64,000 bases of DNA from Anaplasma phagocytophilum str. Webster (GTDB taxonomy: Bacteria > Pseudomonadota > Alphaproteobacteria > Rickettsiales > Anaplasmataceae): positions 62,001 through 126,000 of the forward strand of contig NZ_LANS01000001.1 in NCBI RefSeq assembly GCF_000964685.1, read 5' to 3'. This document shows, piece by piece, positions 17,976-28,384 of this stretch. The translations under genes and the position numbers were made by a program. Positions within the stretch are counted from its first letter, which is position 1. Each line of letters opens with the position of its first letter. The notes beneath the pieces were generated by a model that was not told the origin of the DNA, ran no database searches, and was given only the letters and a program-made list of their open reading frames with translations.

Positions 17976-19751
17976 CTAAAATCTCACTTTCATACCGGCC
18001 AATATAACTTGACCTCTATTTACACCATCAGTAGCTACAGGATCTGTGACAACGGCAGATAACGCTGAGAAGTTGTGGTAGTTGGCAAAAATCATACTCT
18101 TAACTCTTGATGAATGCCCTGAAATATTGTACTCAGCTCCCAATGATACCTCGTTAAATATGTTGCCACTGTAGTTACTACCCCTATAAAACGCAGATAC
18201 ATATAGCCTGTCATATTCGTATCCAGCACCTGCTGTTAAGAAGTAGCTTCCACTCGTTCTGATAATTACTCTGTCTGCGGTATTTAAAACAAACTCACCA
18301 AGTCTATAGGAGTACATGTTATTGATATTATCTATTTGACCCAGATATCCGTAAGACGCAGCGAGCTTTACATTCTTGTATTTCAACATTCCACCAAGAA
18401 CAATATTCTTAATGGTGTCCATTTTCGCAAATTCTATATCAGTACTATCCCGCAATAAGCGCGTTTTTCCTTTAGCATATTCAGTAACCACTGATAGCTT
18501 AAAATCCAAGTCGTTAAAAGATGAACTGTAAGTCATTCCGGCATTCACTATGTTCTCGTAAAGGGGAATGATAAACTTCTTTCTCGTGCCCCCTTCTTCC
18601 ACTAGCGGAATTGAAAATTTGTTTTTAATTGCCCTATGAAATCGTGTGTAATCTTTAAAAACACGCATACGTGCGACTAATGATCTTTTAATAGCAGTAT
18701 GTGCATCCAGTACTAGATCTTCTTCGTATCCGAACGGAGCATAACTCACCCCTAATCTTAGTCCAGCAAAATCAGGAGACAGGTATGTAAACCTTAGCGG
18801 TAGAGCATTAGTTAAATTCAGCGCATTATTAGCATCGATTGGCTTAGAAGCATTCCTTGAAAATCTGTTACCCCCATCAAAAAGGCTTTCACTGTATAAC
18901 CCAGTAGATAAGTAGAATACATTTTCTAAATAAAGCTTCTTTAGCTCTATAGGTAATGCAGGTCTGCTCCTATGTAATACAGGTCTAACTTGATTCCCGT
19001 ATTGCAAAGGAGCAAGGTCTTCTCCTATGCCTTTCGTTGATGCCGCTGTATTTCCAGGTAATGCAAGGTCCTCCTCTATCTCTGCCGTGAATACAGCTGC
19101 GTTTCTAGGTAACAATACAAGTCTTTTTTCATTGGTCAGACCTTCTAAAGGGTCATGTATGCCACGCAGGTTAACATATCGCATCCACGTATTGCTAATA
19201 TCCCCAGCCCCAATGCTGAGAGCATCAACTCTCATTATAGAATCAATACCTACCTGATAGCCAAAACTAACTTCTCCAAAAGTGGTATTTACGTAAACCT
19301 TTGTCCCACGATTTCTTACTTGCTTAAAAGATGTATAGTCAGCCTTTTGAGTATATGGAACTTCTAACTCTATACTTCCACCATAACGTATCTTATAGTT
19401 GTCGTTTTTGCCTTCTGCTGTCACATACAGCATAGCGTCACTCGCAAAACCTTGCGCCCTTAAATTCTCGCTTTCGGGAAATAATTTCTCTTCTATTCCT
19501 TTTTTATGATAGTAAGAATCACGAAACGCAAACCATCCGTGCGATAACACTGAACCACCAATATCTATCACCGGAGACACGGTAATATAACGCCCAAGAT
19601 TACTCTTATCTGTTACTCGTTTTACCGCTACTATGCCCTTTTCATCACTCAACACCTTGGACTGCTGTGCGGCCGATGATGCAAGAGCATCACTCATTCC
19701 GTAAAACATCATAAGCGACGCAAGAGTAGTAGATAAAGAAACCCTCGTCAT
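17976..19751 (-). CDS. Outer-membrane beta-barrel protein, Asp55/Asp62-like
   Basis: A 591-residue precursor with an N-terminal signal peptide (hydrophobic to about residue 24, cleavage near DALASSAAQ). The mature part is rich in alternating strands and ends ILAGMKVRF, the terminal Phe expected for BAM-inserted barrels. It shares motifs with the asp62/asp55 products: SFGYQVGIDSIMRVD versus GYQEGIES, GLYSESLF, LPLRFTYLSP, and GVSYAPFGYEEDL versus SYSPTGYxDD. I infer a porin or adhesin of the same family, exposed to the host. An unusual insert (about residues 205-265) contains two similar short segments around EDLALP and EDLAPL. A perfect TTGACA (19829-19824) upstream is a possible -35 but lacks a good -10 partner. 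A strong terminator follows the gene. Confidence 0.85.
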   Translation of the reverse strand: MTRVSLSTTLASLMMFYGMSDALASSAAQQSKVLSDEKGIVAVKRVTDKSNLGRYITVSPVIDIGGSVLSHGWFAFRDSYYHKKGIEEKLFPESENLRAQGFASDAMLYVTAEGKNDNYKIRYGGSIELEVPYTQKADYTSFKQVRNRGTKVYVNTTFGEVSFGYQVGIDSIMRVDALSIGAGDISNTWMRYVNLRGIHDPLEGLTNEKRLVLLPRNAAVFTAEIEEDLALPGNTAASTKGIGEDLAPLQYGNQVRPVLHRSRPALPIELKKLYLENVFYLSTGLYSESLFDGGNRFSRNASKPIDANNALNLTNALPLRFTYLSPDFAGLRLGVSYAPFGYEEDLVLDAHTAIKRSLVARMRVFKDYTRFHRAIKNKFSIPLVEEGGTRKKFIIPLYENIVNAGMTYSSSFNDLDFKLSVVTEYAKGKTRLLRDSTDIEFAKMDTIKNIVLGGMLKYKNVKLAASYGYLGQIDNINNMYSYRLGEFVLNTADRVIIRTSGSYFLTAGAGYEYDRLYVSAFYRGSNYSGNIFNEVSLGAEYNISGHSSRVKSMIFANYHNFSALSAVVTDPVATDGVNRGQVILAGMKVRF

Positions 19752-21279
19752 TTTGTATTACCTGATTAAACGTTGAAGAACATGTTAACTGTACGAGCTA
19801 TACTTAATAAGTGATAATATTTCTGTCAAGGATTTAATTGCGACAAGATGGAATTTTATTAGGAACAATACGAATTTATAATTTAGAATTATTTTTCATA
19901 ACGTAGTAAAAGACAAATTCTTGCTGATAAATGAAGATTTTTTCCTATAGATTAGGAAATAAAGTACAAGTACAGATTTTGTGTTTTTAACTGATAAAAA
20001 CCACTTCTGTAAAATTAAGAGAAGTTATTCTTTATGTATGTCCTATGGAACAAGACATCAGCATTTTATATGCTAGCACTGGTATATGATCTTGTGAACC
20101 CGCTTCAACAGAAATGTTTATCTTGCGCTATTTAGTTCGAGAACAAGATTTTTAGCATCTTTATGTAATTCTTAAAAACGTACTGCTATTTATCTGCACA
20201 TACAAATCCTCATGCATGAGGTGCTAAATCGTTTAGTAGAGAAAACTTCACCCCTAAAAAACGGCTTTATCTTCTTGTTAGTAACTCCTTAACAGACCCT
20301 AAAGGATACCTAGAAATTTAGGTATGCATCTTAAAAATCAATATATAAGATCTATACAGAAAAATTGTCTGATATATCCACTATAGCTATAGAAAACTCT
20401 CTCAACTAGTATCAAGCAACTATCGGTTTACAGCTTTCTTTTTAACTTTTTCGAGTATTTCACGCACATGCTGGAGGCTCGCAGCATAGCTTCAACTTTA
20501 TCACTTTGCACCTAAGTCAGTATTAAAGCCAAATGTTTTATATCCCATACCATCCGATAAAGCACATTACATAGAAATGTCGGCAAAAAACTTCAATCTT
20601 TACTTCAACTCTGAAAAGAACCCATTGCAACTTGAGCTACGCTGCCGCTAAAGTGTAGGTAGCATGTAAAAACTCTTTATAGCCCTACGCAAAGCATTGC
20701 AAAATTAGAAACTCCCTATAAAAATTTTAAGCATTACTAGAAGGAACGGGCGCATCATAGTCACTAATAAAAAATGCCATTACATCTAAACCCCTAAAAA
20801 ACAATGTAGAATTTGCCAATATATTGCATCTATAGGCTAAGTTATTGCATAGATAACTTAGTCATCTAGTTCAAAATAAAACTAACCAAAGAGCTAAACA
20901 GATAAATATCCAATTTACGTATCTTCGTCGAAAAATCATTTCACGAGGAAAAAAGCAGATAAATTAACATCATCAAATAACAGTTCACTTCAGTATCTGC
21001 GTATAGAGCTTTTACTACGCACCTCAGAACCTAGTACGTTTGATTTCAAAATGGAATTCTAAAAATAAGAAAATTATAGTGATTTCTTCTTACGGAAGTG
21101 CAATAGCACCCTATTTCCTTAAGTAAACATATCATTCGAAGTAACAGAGCCAACTACCCTACACATTCCCAGTTAAACAACTCAATTTATTGAGTCATCA
21201 TACAAATAGGCAAGACAAGGTCCACACCTTTTCGAGGACCACCCCACCTCTACAACATAACAAACCTTAGACTCTCCAC
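19752..21279. other. 1.5-kb AT-rich non-coding gap
   Basis: No frame longer than about 60 codons is open on either strand and I recognise no gene remnant. It is the longest empty stretch in the window and is visibly more AT-rich than its flanks. It lies upstream of the 591-residue OMP gene and downstream of asp55. TTGACA at 19829-19824 on the minus strand is a candidate -35 for the OMP gene. I found no clusters of DnaA boxes, no tRNA and no long inverted repeat. An unannotated small RNA or a long regulatory leader is possible but not shown. Confidence 0.5.
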
Positions 21280-21313
21280 AAAAAAAGGGGCGCCGTACCT
21301 CAGTACACGCCCC
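21280..21313 (-). terminator. Rho-independent terminator after asp55
   Basis: On the minus strand GGGGCG, then GTAC/GTAC around a TGAG loop, then CGCCCC form a long GC-rich hairpin, followed immediately by seven T. It is about 60 bp past the asp55 stop codon and closes the asp62-asp55 transcription unit. This is the clearest terminator in the window. Confidence 0.9.
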
Positions 21314-21370
21314 AATAAGAAGACTTGGCTAAATAAACCACAAGAGTATTCTTGCAACAACCCCTTGTTA

Positions 21371-23008
21371 TTAAAACGCAAACTTCATTCCTAATAACGC
21401 CACAGCGCCATTATTAGTATTTGCACGCTCTCCACCTTCTTTCAATACAAACCCACTACTCTCAGTAGATTTGTACTCATGGATGTTGAATTTATGTTGC
21501 ACAGAGAACATGTGACAATTTAGAAATACTTCTAAGCTCGTACTTCCCTTACTAAAAAGGTTATAACCGACTCCTACAACCAAATCCTTCAACGTATTCT
21601 CCCCATCCACAACGGAATCCAACTCATACTTCCCTGGGATCTTATGAGATACCGTAGCAGGCGGAATGTGCGTTAACCTACTCATAAAGTAAGCAACTGT
21701 AGCAGAGAAAGAACCAATCGTATAGGAAACCGCTGAAGTCACATAATGAGACGGCAAACCCTTCTTTTTCACATAAGGTACCTTATGTCTTACATCCTTT
21801 AATATGTACATTTTAGGACTACCAGACTTCCCAAGGTATCCACCGCCAACAGCAAACCGCAACCTACCCAAGTCTATTTCTAAGCCACTGGAAAACGCGG
21901 ACAAATCATTGTAATCAGCTACATAAATTTCTTCCTTTCTTCTTCCTTCTGGCACTATATCCCTAGCCTTCTTCGGTCTTGCATACTCACCAGCAAGCGA
22001 TAACCTAAACTTAGCAATATCGGCTAACTCGTACTCGTAATTCGCAGCACCGCTTACTATGTTTTTATATACCGGACCAGAATCAAAACGAGGAGGCACC
22101 ACGGCAATCATTTTGCCAAACTTAACCCCCGTCTTCGCGAATAAATTTACTGTACCCAAGGAATCGAAACCAGCAATACCATCCCGTACAGTAAACTCTC
22201 CACCCTTGTACATATCATCCCGATATCCCGTTGGAGAGTAACTAAAACCAACAGACAAGCCACCCAACCTAGCAGACTCAAAAGAAAACCTCAGCGGCAT
22301 AGAATTTAAGACATCCTTTGTCTTCGCAGAAACACCACTAACACCCCGTAAGTCTCTTGTAGACCGGAATAAATTCTCACTGTAAAGCCCTGGATACATG
22401 TGAAAAGGTACACCCTTCGCATACTTTAAAAAGCCACGCAAGTACCGACCCCAAGCGCTTCCATTTTCACCTGATAAGCCACCGAAGACATCCACCTTCA
22501 TTTTTGACTCGACACCTTCCTGGTAACCAACAGAAAAATTTCCCAAGGAAGTATCAGCAAAAACCCTGCTCTCTATACCAGGCGCACCATGAAACACCAT
22601 AGATCCACCAGAACCCGCAGGAACCATAAGGGAAAAATTTGCCCCATATTGGGTACCTAGCACATCACGACCCGTACGCAATCCAAGAGATAACATCGCA
22701 TCATAGCTAGCTCCCCAAGAATCAAGACCATGCTCCAACGGCGAAGAAAAGACATCTCCAACTCCTGGATAACCATAACCCTTATAGCCCAACTTTGCGC
22801 CATACATTTCCAGCGCGAGCTTCTGACCTTCACTGTTACCTTGCCCTTTTACAGCCCGATCACTCAACAACCAGGCATAAGATAACACCTTACCCGTTAC
22901 CGACGCACGCTCTCCTTCAAACCCCCCTCCAGAAGATGCAGCAACTACACCACCAGAGGACCCCAGGAGAAGCATCGCCATACTCACAACTACCAGAGAA
23001 CCTCTCAT
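21371..23008 (-). CDS. asp55: Surface outer-membrane protein Asp55-like
   Basis: A 545-residue precursor with a signal peptide (MRGSLVVVSMAMLLLGSSGG, cleavage near VAASSG) and a beta-rich mature part of about 57 kDa ending LLGMKFAF with terminal Phe. Motifs shared with its neighbours include SVGYQEGVESKMKVD, MYPGLYSENLFR, LPLRFSFES and FSYSPTGYRDDM. It lies 38 bp downstream of the asp62-like gene on the same strand and is followed by a strong terminator, so the two form an operon. The position beside petCBA and the sizes match the Asp62/Asp55 surface proteins described in A. phagocytophilum. That name comes from recalled context and size. The family relation is seen directly. Confidence 0.85.
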   Translation of the reverse strand: MRGSLVVVSMAMLLLGSSGGVVAASSGGGFEGERASVTGKVLSYAWLLSDRAVKGQGNSEGQKLALEMYGAKLGYKGYGYPGVGDVFSSPLEHGLDSWGASYDAMLSLGLRTGRDVLGTQYGANFSLMVPAGSGGSMVFHGAPGIESRVFADTSLGNFSVGYQEGVESKMKVDVFGGLSGENGSAWGRYLRGFLKYAKGVPFHMYPGLYSENLFRSTRDLRGVSGVSAKTKDVLNSMPLRFSFESARLGGLSVGFSYSPTGYRDDMYKGGEFTVRDGIAGFDSLGTVNLFAKTGVKFGKMIAVVPPRFDSGPVYKNIVSGAANYEYELADIAKFRLSLAGEYARPKKARDIVPEGRRKEEIYVADYNDLSAFSSGLEIDLGRLRFAVGGGYLGKSGSPKMYILKDVRHKVPYVKKKGLPSHYVTSAVSYTIGSFSATVAYFMSRLTHIPPATVSHKIPGKYELDSVVDGENTLKDLVVGVGYNLFSKGSTSLEVFLNCHMFSVQHKFNIHEYKSTESSGFVLKEGGERANTNNGAVALLGMKFAF

Positions 23009-23046
23009 ACAAAACCTTCAAAAATCCACAAACACCCACACTCTTC

Positions 23047-24795
23047 TTAGAAGACCAGCTTCACACCTAAAGCCATCAAGCCAAAGTCATACTTCAAAGG
23101 CTTAACCATAGCACATCCATGATCCTTATAACCGACATCACGATGATATACATCACGAGTGTTATAGCGACAATAACGCTTTTCTACGAACCCCGTAGCA
23201 AAGCTGTAGCTCGCCGCTATCTTATGAAGCTGAGTAAAAAGCACGCAGCGCATACTCTCCCCCCTATACATCTCATAGCTCACCCTCAGTCCTAAATCAC
23301 TCAGCCTAGCAAGCGTGAAATACCCACCCTTGTTGCTATAAAAATAAGAACCATCTATACGAAAAGAACCCACCTTATAACCAGCACCCATAGCGAGATA
23401 ATATGAAGGCTTCAAAACGTTCCTAGCATCATTGCGCCCCCAAGATATATCCATACCTTCACCTTCCCAAGGGCCCATAGGGTAACCAGACCTACCTAGA
23501 TAACCGTAGCTTCCTCCTGCAGAAAAACCCCTAACGCCCACAGCTGCCGACAATTCAACCGCAGCAAGATCATGGAACCATCCTTTTGGCTGCCCCTTCT
23601 TTGAAGAAATCCTAGAATTAAGGAAAGATCTAGAATTCGAAGATGCATACTCAGCACTTACCGATAAGTCTAGGCTAACTTCGTCATGCCCTAAGCTGTA
23701 TACCTTATTCAACGACCATAAAGCACTTAAGACATTCTTATAAGCAGGCGAATAAACTAATGAGTTCCCTATAACCCTACTAAAGTTAACCCCCCCTTTT
23801 TTACCTTTCTCTTTGAAGACCTTATCGTACCACCACCCCCACAAAGTATCCTTAGCTCTCTTTCCCTCGATAGAACGCAAACTACCAAAAATACCTAAAG
23901 TATCCCCAGCTTTAGGCTTAGGACCTTCATATATAGCACTATCCTCCGGTAACCACGCGTTAGACAAATCGTCCGCATACCCTGTAGGAGAATAACTCAC
24001 ACCAAATTTCATTCCATACAAAGTAGGAGATTGATACGTAATCCTCAACGGTAAGTTATTGACGAAATACTTGCTATAGTGCTTACTATGCTCTTGAAGC
24101 CCATAATAGTCTAGATAGTTATTCGCACGGAACATACTCTCACTATAGAGACCAGGGTACAGCAGCGCAGAATTACTTAGCAACCACTGCCAAGCACCAT
24201 TAGTAAAGAAGTCACCCTTTAACAAAGGCAACCTATACTTCAATAGAGTAGGATCCTTACCCCTGATAAAATCGTCGAAACCACCATTTCTTACGGACTC
24301 AATACCCTCCTGATATCCCAATGAGAACTTACCGTATGGAGTTAAGACATATGCCCTACTACCTCTGTTTATGAAGGCCTTTCCAACTTCAACCGCACTA
24401 TTTACTTCTGGCACCATTACCTGAAAATCTGCACCATAAGCAGCGCCACTATCACTCAGATATTCAAAATTTACGTGACCTGATATATCACAATCTTCGC
24501 TCCAATCTAGATGCTTTTTTACATTCCCATCCACATCCAATGAATCACGTATTGTACCTATGATAGATCCTTCTTTAGGAAGACTCGGCAGCACTCCCCT
24601 GCCACCCCAGTTATAGAACAGCACTCTACCACTTAACGAAAAGCTATCATTTATTCTTCCTGCGCCATTATCTTCTGCAACAGAATATATATTCTTTTTT
24701 CCCTGTGCATCTGACGCCTCCACTTGCGTCAATCCAGCACCAAGAAACATGCCGCAATATACCGCGCACAACGCCACCCGGGCCTGCATAGTCAT
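23047..24795 (-). CDS. asp62: Surface outer-membrane protein Asp62-like
   Basis: A 582-residue precursor from the ATG at 24795; the frame extends to a TTG at 24810, and a further ATG at 24789 has AAGG eight bases upstream and may be the true start. The signal peptide runs through VALCAVYCGMFLGAGLTQ to VEASDA. The mature part is a porin-like barrel ending ALGVKLVF. Family motifs are SLGYQEGIESV, LYPGLYSESMFR, LPLRITYQSP and VSYSPTGYADDL. It is the first gene of the asp62-asp55 operon. An internal 335-bp piece is duplicated, in decayed form, at 17340-17680. It is probably a host-facing porin or adhesin. Confidence 0.83.
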   Translation of the reverse strand: MTMQARVALCAVYCGMFLGAGLTQVEASDAQGKKNIYSVAEDNGAGRINDSFSLSGRVLFYNWGGRGVLPSLPKEGSIIGTIRDSLDVDGNVKKHLDWSEDCDISGHVNFEYLSDSGAAYGADFQVMVPEVNSAVEVGKAFINRGSRAYVLTPYGKFSLGYQEGIESVRNGGFDDFIRGKDPTLLKYRLPLLKGDFFTNGAWQWLLSNSALLYPGLYSESMFRANNYLDYYGLQEHSKHYSKYFVNNLPLRITYQSPTLYGMKFGVSYSPTGYADDLSNAWLPEDSAIYEGPKPKAGDTLGIFGSLRSIEGKRAKDTLWGWWYDKVFKEKGKKGGVNFSRVIGNSLVYSPAYKNVLSALWSLNKVYSLGHDEVSLDLSVSAEYASSNSRSFLNSRISSKKGQPKGWFHDLAAVELSAAVGVRGFSAGGSYGYLGRSGYPMGPWEGEGMDISWGRNDARNVLKPSYYLAMGAGYKVGSFRIDGSYFYSNKGGYFTLARLSDLGLRVSYEMYRGESMRCVLFTQLHKIAASYSFATGFVEKRYCRYNTRDVYHRDVGYKDHGCAMVKPLKYDFGLMALGVKLVF

Positions 24796-24810
24796 AACCT
24801 TAGAAAGCAA

Positions 24811-25523
24811 TACATCCCGCAGGTTACATCATTTGAAATGTTAGTACAACCAAAAATGTACACCAATATTTAATATTATCGTATGATAGAAACTTCTGAG
24901 ATGAACACGTATATGCATATATTGCATCAGAAAATTGAGCAAAAATACCAACTCTAAATTGTGTCTCTAAGATCAATAAGTAATGAAAATGTATACTTTT
25001 AAATACATATAAAAAACACCATAAAATCTAGTCAGTAGGACCTTTTCTTTCTTACAAGTATGCTCTCATAGATCTACTACTCACTATAGAACATACACCC
25101 TAAAATCACACACTCTGTACCTGCTTAGACACTATATATAGCCCCAAGCATGATAAAAATATTGAAAATCTACGATGGGCATGTTGGTAAATTTTATAGA
25201 AATTTTCCTATAACAGAGCTCATTGAATAGCACATAAATTGAATAACGTATAACTTGTGCATAGCCACAGCAATAAGGCTTCATTCACGCATCAACAGAA
25301 GACCCAGCCTTCATGCCAAAACGACTCGCACAAAAAAGACATGCTTCCATTGTCTAAAATACACGCAAGATTGCCGCTCTTAGGAGATCCACGCAAAAGA
25401 CATCTAATGAAAAAGCTCACCCATGCAGCAGTATGTAAGAGAACAAATTCATTGCGCCTTTCAACGTGCACACACCTAAAAGCGATAGTAAAAATACCTA
25501 TAGGCTACTCCACACCACAGAAG
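24811..25523. other. Intergenic region upstream of asp62
   Basis: About 700 bp, very AT-rich in its left half (24840-25230), which should hold the asp62 promoter. I could not choose one -35/-10 pair with confidence. The right half shows a + strand frame (25257-25592) that runs into petC antisense and looks like a shadow. No terminator for petC is obvious. Confidence 0.4.
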
Positions 25524-26276
25524 CTATTTACGCAACATATTCCAGAGTCGCCTATTTACCATAGTAACCAGCACAGTGCCCGCCATCAATGATACAACAA
25601 CCTTAATGCCTAGCTTCTTTCTCGCCTCCATTTCAGGCTCAGCAGCCCACTGCAGGAAATTCACTACATCTCTCGCCATATTTTCAATACTGGCTTCAGT
25701 GCCGTCCATATAACCCACAAGGCCTTCTGAGAGCGGAGGCGCCATAGCTATTCTTCCAGCTGAAAAGACTGGATTTGCATATAAACCGTTCTCATCAGCA
25801 TCTGCCCCCTGATAACTGGTAAGCAGTTTGTATACGTAATCAGGCCCACTGTGCCTTGCCTTTATCATCAATGATAAATCAGGAGGATTTGCACCATTAT
25901 TAGCAGCAGCCGCAGCCTCCTTATTTGGAAAAGGACGAGGAAAGTAATCCGACGGTATACCAGGCCTTTCAAACATATCACCAGATTCATTAGGCCCATC
26001 AGTAACAGTGTATGAACCAGCTATCGCCTTCACTTCCGCCTCCGAGAAACCTACTTCTCGAAGATTACGAAAGGCAAGCCTTTTCATAGAGTGGCAACTC
26101 GAACACACCTCTCTATACACCTGATATCCCCGCTGCACCGCTGGTCGATCAAATGTCCCAAAAATTCCTGAAAATTTCCATTTCGGTACATCACCTCCAG
26201 GCACAACATGCCCACATACTGCACCTAAAGGCAGCAAACACACGAATATCCATAAAAAAGTCGACGCACGCATCAT
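25524..26276 (-). CDS. petC: Ubiquinol-cytochrome c reductase, cytochrome c1
   Basis: The cytochrome c1 subunit of respiratory complex III (250 residues). A signal peptide precedes the haem c attachment site CSSCHSMK (about residues 48-55). A NPPDLSLM segment and an AxPLSEGL region follow, and a C-terminal membrane anchor (about 222-240, VSLMAGTVLVTMV) ends in basic residues. It passes electrons from the Rieske centre to cytochrome c in the periplasm. Only one base separates it from petB upstream, so it is the last gene of the petABC operon. Confidence 0.96.
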   Translation of the reverse strand: MMRASTFLWIFVCLLPLGAVCGHVVPGGDVPKWKFSGIFGTFDRPAVQRGYQVYREVCSSCHSMKRLAFRNLREVGFSEAEVKAIAGSYTVTDGPNESGDMFERPGIPSDYFPRPFPNKEAAAAANNGANPPDLSLMIKARHSGPDYVYKLLTSYQGADADENGLYANPVFSAGRIAMAPPLSEGLVGYMDGTEASIENMARDVVNFLQWAAEPEMEARKKLGIKVVVSLMAGTVLVTMVNRRLWNMLRK

Positions 26277-26277
26277 A

Positions 26278-27504
26278 TCACTTCATCTCCGGCACAGTGT
26301 CACTTAGGGTACTAGGCAATTCTTTGCATTTTTCATATTTCGATAGCAAAGGCAAAACGATAGAAAAATACGAAAAGTAATAAAGTGTCGAAAGCCTACC
26401 CAGAGAAATAAAAGGCTCCTTTACCTCCTGACCACCTATCCACATCAAAAGACAAAAATTAAGCACAAAAATCCAATAGAAAACTTTAAAGACAGGGCGA
26501 TATTTACCACTTTTGACTTCAGACCTATCTAAAAATGGCAGCAAAAACCACACCAATATCGAACCAAACATCGTTGCAACACCCAACAACTTATCAGGAA
26601 TTGAGCGAAGCATTGCGTAAAACGGCAAGAAGTACCATTCTGGCACTATATGCTCCGGAGTAACCATAGGATCTGCCTCAATATAATTATCCGGATGCCC
26701 TAAATAATTTGGCGCATAAAATACAAATAAGTACAAAAATACAAAAAATAACCCAAAAGTTATACAATCCTTGATTATAAAATACGGCCATATAGGAATG
26801 GTATCACGCTTAGATTTCACCTCAACACCGCTAGGATTTCCAGAACCGAATCTGTGTAGAGCTATAACATGCAGCCCCGCCAAACCTATAAGCGTAAACG
26901 GCAATAAATAATGCAGCGCAAAAAACCTGTTCAGCGTAGGATTATCAACGGAGAATCCACCCCATAACCATCTAACAATCCCCTCACCTACCACAGGCAC
27001 AGCTGAGAAAAGATTTGTAATTACAGTAGCTCCCCAAAAACTCATCTGCCCCCATGGTAGAACGTACCCCATGAATGCAGTAGCCATCATAACCAAAAAG
27101 ATAATTATCCCCGCAAACCATACCAGCTCCCTAGGTTTCTTATATGACCCATAATAGAGCCCTCTGAAAATGTGTATATAAACAACAATAAAAAAAAAGG
27201 ATGCCCCAACAGCATGCGTATACCTAACGAGCCAACCATAATGCACATCTCGCATTATGCGCTCCACACTATTAAAGGCATGATCAACATGCGGAGTATA
27301 GTGCATAGCTAAAAATATACCCGTAATCACCTGGATTATTAAGGCAATACCAGCCAATGACCCAAAATTCCAAGCATAGTTCAAATTCTTGGGCACCTGA
27401 TAATTCGCCAATTCCCTGAAAAACGCACATACAGGAAGTCTGTACTCTATCCAGGCTAATACACCCTTGCCGCACTCAGCAGCGTTATTCTCGTTCTTTT
27501 GCAT
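26278..27504 (-). CDS. petB: Ubiquinol-cytochrome c reductase, cytochrome b
   Basis: The 408-residue core membrane subunit of complex III, with eight helices and two haems b, which oxidises ubiquinol at the Qo site. The paired histidine ligands are in the [19 protein letters not shown] and [20 protein letters not shown] helices. The Qo signature reads [34 protein letters not shown] is also typical. The length is normal for an alphaproteobacterial full-length cytochrome b. It lies eight bases after petA and one base before petC. Confidence 0.97.
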   Translation of the reverse strand: MQKNENNAAECGKGVLAWIEYRLPVCAFFRELANYQVPKNLNYAWNFGSLAGIALIIQVITGIFLAMHYTPHVDHAFNSVERIMRDVHYGWLVRYTHAVGASFFFIVVYIHIFRGLYYGSYKKPRELVWFAGIIIFLVMMATAFMGYVLPWGQMSFWGATVITNLFSAVPVVGEGIVRWLWGGFSVDNPTLNRFFALHYLLPFTLIGLAGLHVIALHRFGSGNPSGVEVKSKRDTIPIWPYFIIKDCITFGLFFVFLYLFVFYAPNYLGHPDNYIEADPMVTPEHIVPEWYFLPFYAMLRSIPDKLLGVATMFGSILVWFLLPFLDRSEVKSGKYRPVFKVFYWIFVLNFCLLMWIGGQEVKEPFISLGRLSTLYYFSYFSIVLPLLSKYEKCKELPSTLSDTVPEMK

Positions 27505-27512
27505 CTCTACCC

Positions 27513-28082
27513 CTACACAGCAGTACCCTTCTTGCCAATTACCATAGTACTATCATCTACAAAATGATAATCAGGTATTGGCAAATTTAAAGGCGCAGGC
27601 CCAGCCAAAATCCTCCCAGAAGTGTCATATTTCGAACCATGACACGGGCAATACCACCCCTTATCACCACTTTTAACCTCCGTAGGAACACACCCTAGAT
27701 GAGTGCATATACCTACCATGACTAACCACTCTTCTTTCCCAACGAAAGTGCGCTGCTGATCAGTCTGAGGATCACGCAATCCAGATATATCTACAGCTCT
27801 AGCCTTTTCTATCTCTTCCTTCGTACGTCTTCGAACAAACACAGGCTTGCCCTGCCACTTAACAACCTTGGTGCTACCTTCTTTTATACTGGTTAAATCT
27901 ACCTCAACTGTTGATTGGGCCATAACCTCGGCCGAAGGACTCAACGATCTGAATAAAGGATATAAAAAAGAAAAAATACCTATAAATGACATAAAAAGAG
28001 TGGTGAGCCCCAAAAAATCTCTCCTTTGTACTTCTCCAGCAAAACCTTCACTCTTACCAGAAGCAATATCATCATCAGCCAT
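27513..28082 (-). CDS. petA: Rieske iron-sulfur subunit of complex III
   Basis: The 2Fe-2S subunit of cytochrome bc1 (189 residues). A twin-arginine-type RRDFLGLTT precedes a single N-terminal helix (about 29-45, [15 protein letters not shown]). The cluster ligands are CTHLGC and CPCHGS. I take the ATG at 28082 because AAGGGG sits six bases upstream. The frame also reaches a TTG at 28106, which lacks a ribosome binding site of its own. It heads petA-petB-petC, read leftward. Confidence 0.95.
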   Translation of the reverse strand: MADDDIASGKSEGFAGEVQRRDFLGLTTLFMSFIGIFSFLYPLFRSLSPSAEVMAQSTVEVDLTSIKEGSTKVVKWQGKPVFVRRRTKEEIEKARAVDISGLRDPQTDQQRTFVGKEEWLVMVGICTHLGCVPTEVKSGDKGWYCPCHGSKYDTSGRILAGPAPLNLPIPDYHFVDDSTMVIGKKGTAV

Positions 28083-28384
28083 ATCATTCCCCTTCACGCT
28101 AGTCAAATTTAAGCCTCATATTCTAATTCACATACTAGAACGCTGTGGAAAACAATCCACAAAAACAAACCCCGGCAGCAGCACTCACAAAATGTAAGCG
28201 AACTTAAGATTTAAATTATCACATATACCACAAAAATCACAGATTGCTCAACTGTTAGAACACACATTAATAAAGAGATGTACCAATAATAGTAAAGAGC
28301 ATATAAATAAATGCATTTATATAAACTCAGTAACTAGGCTGATATGCTCAATAATAGCCTAATTGATACAAATACCATAATGAA

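Noticed and set aside
19752..21370. Chromosomal replication origin in the AT-rich gap
   Set aside because: No cluster of DnaA boxes was seen and the flanking genes are not those reported next to origins in this family.
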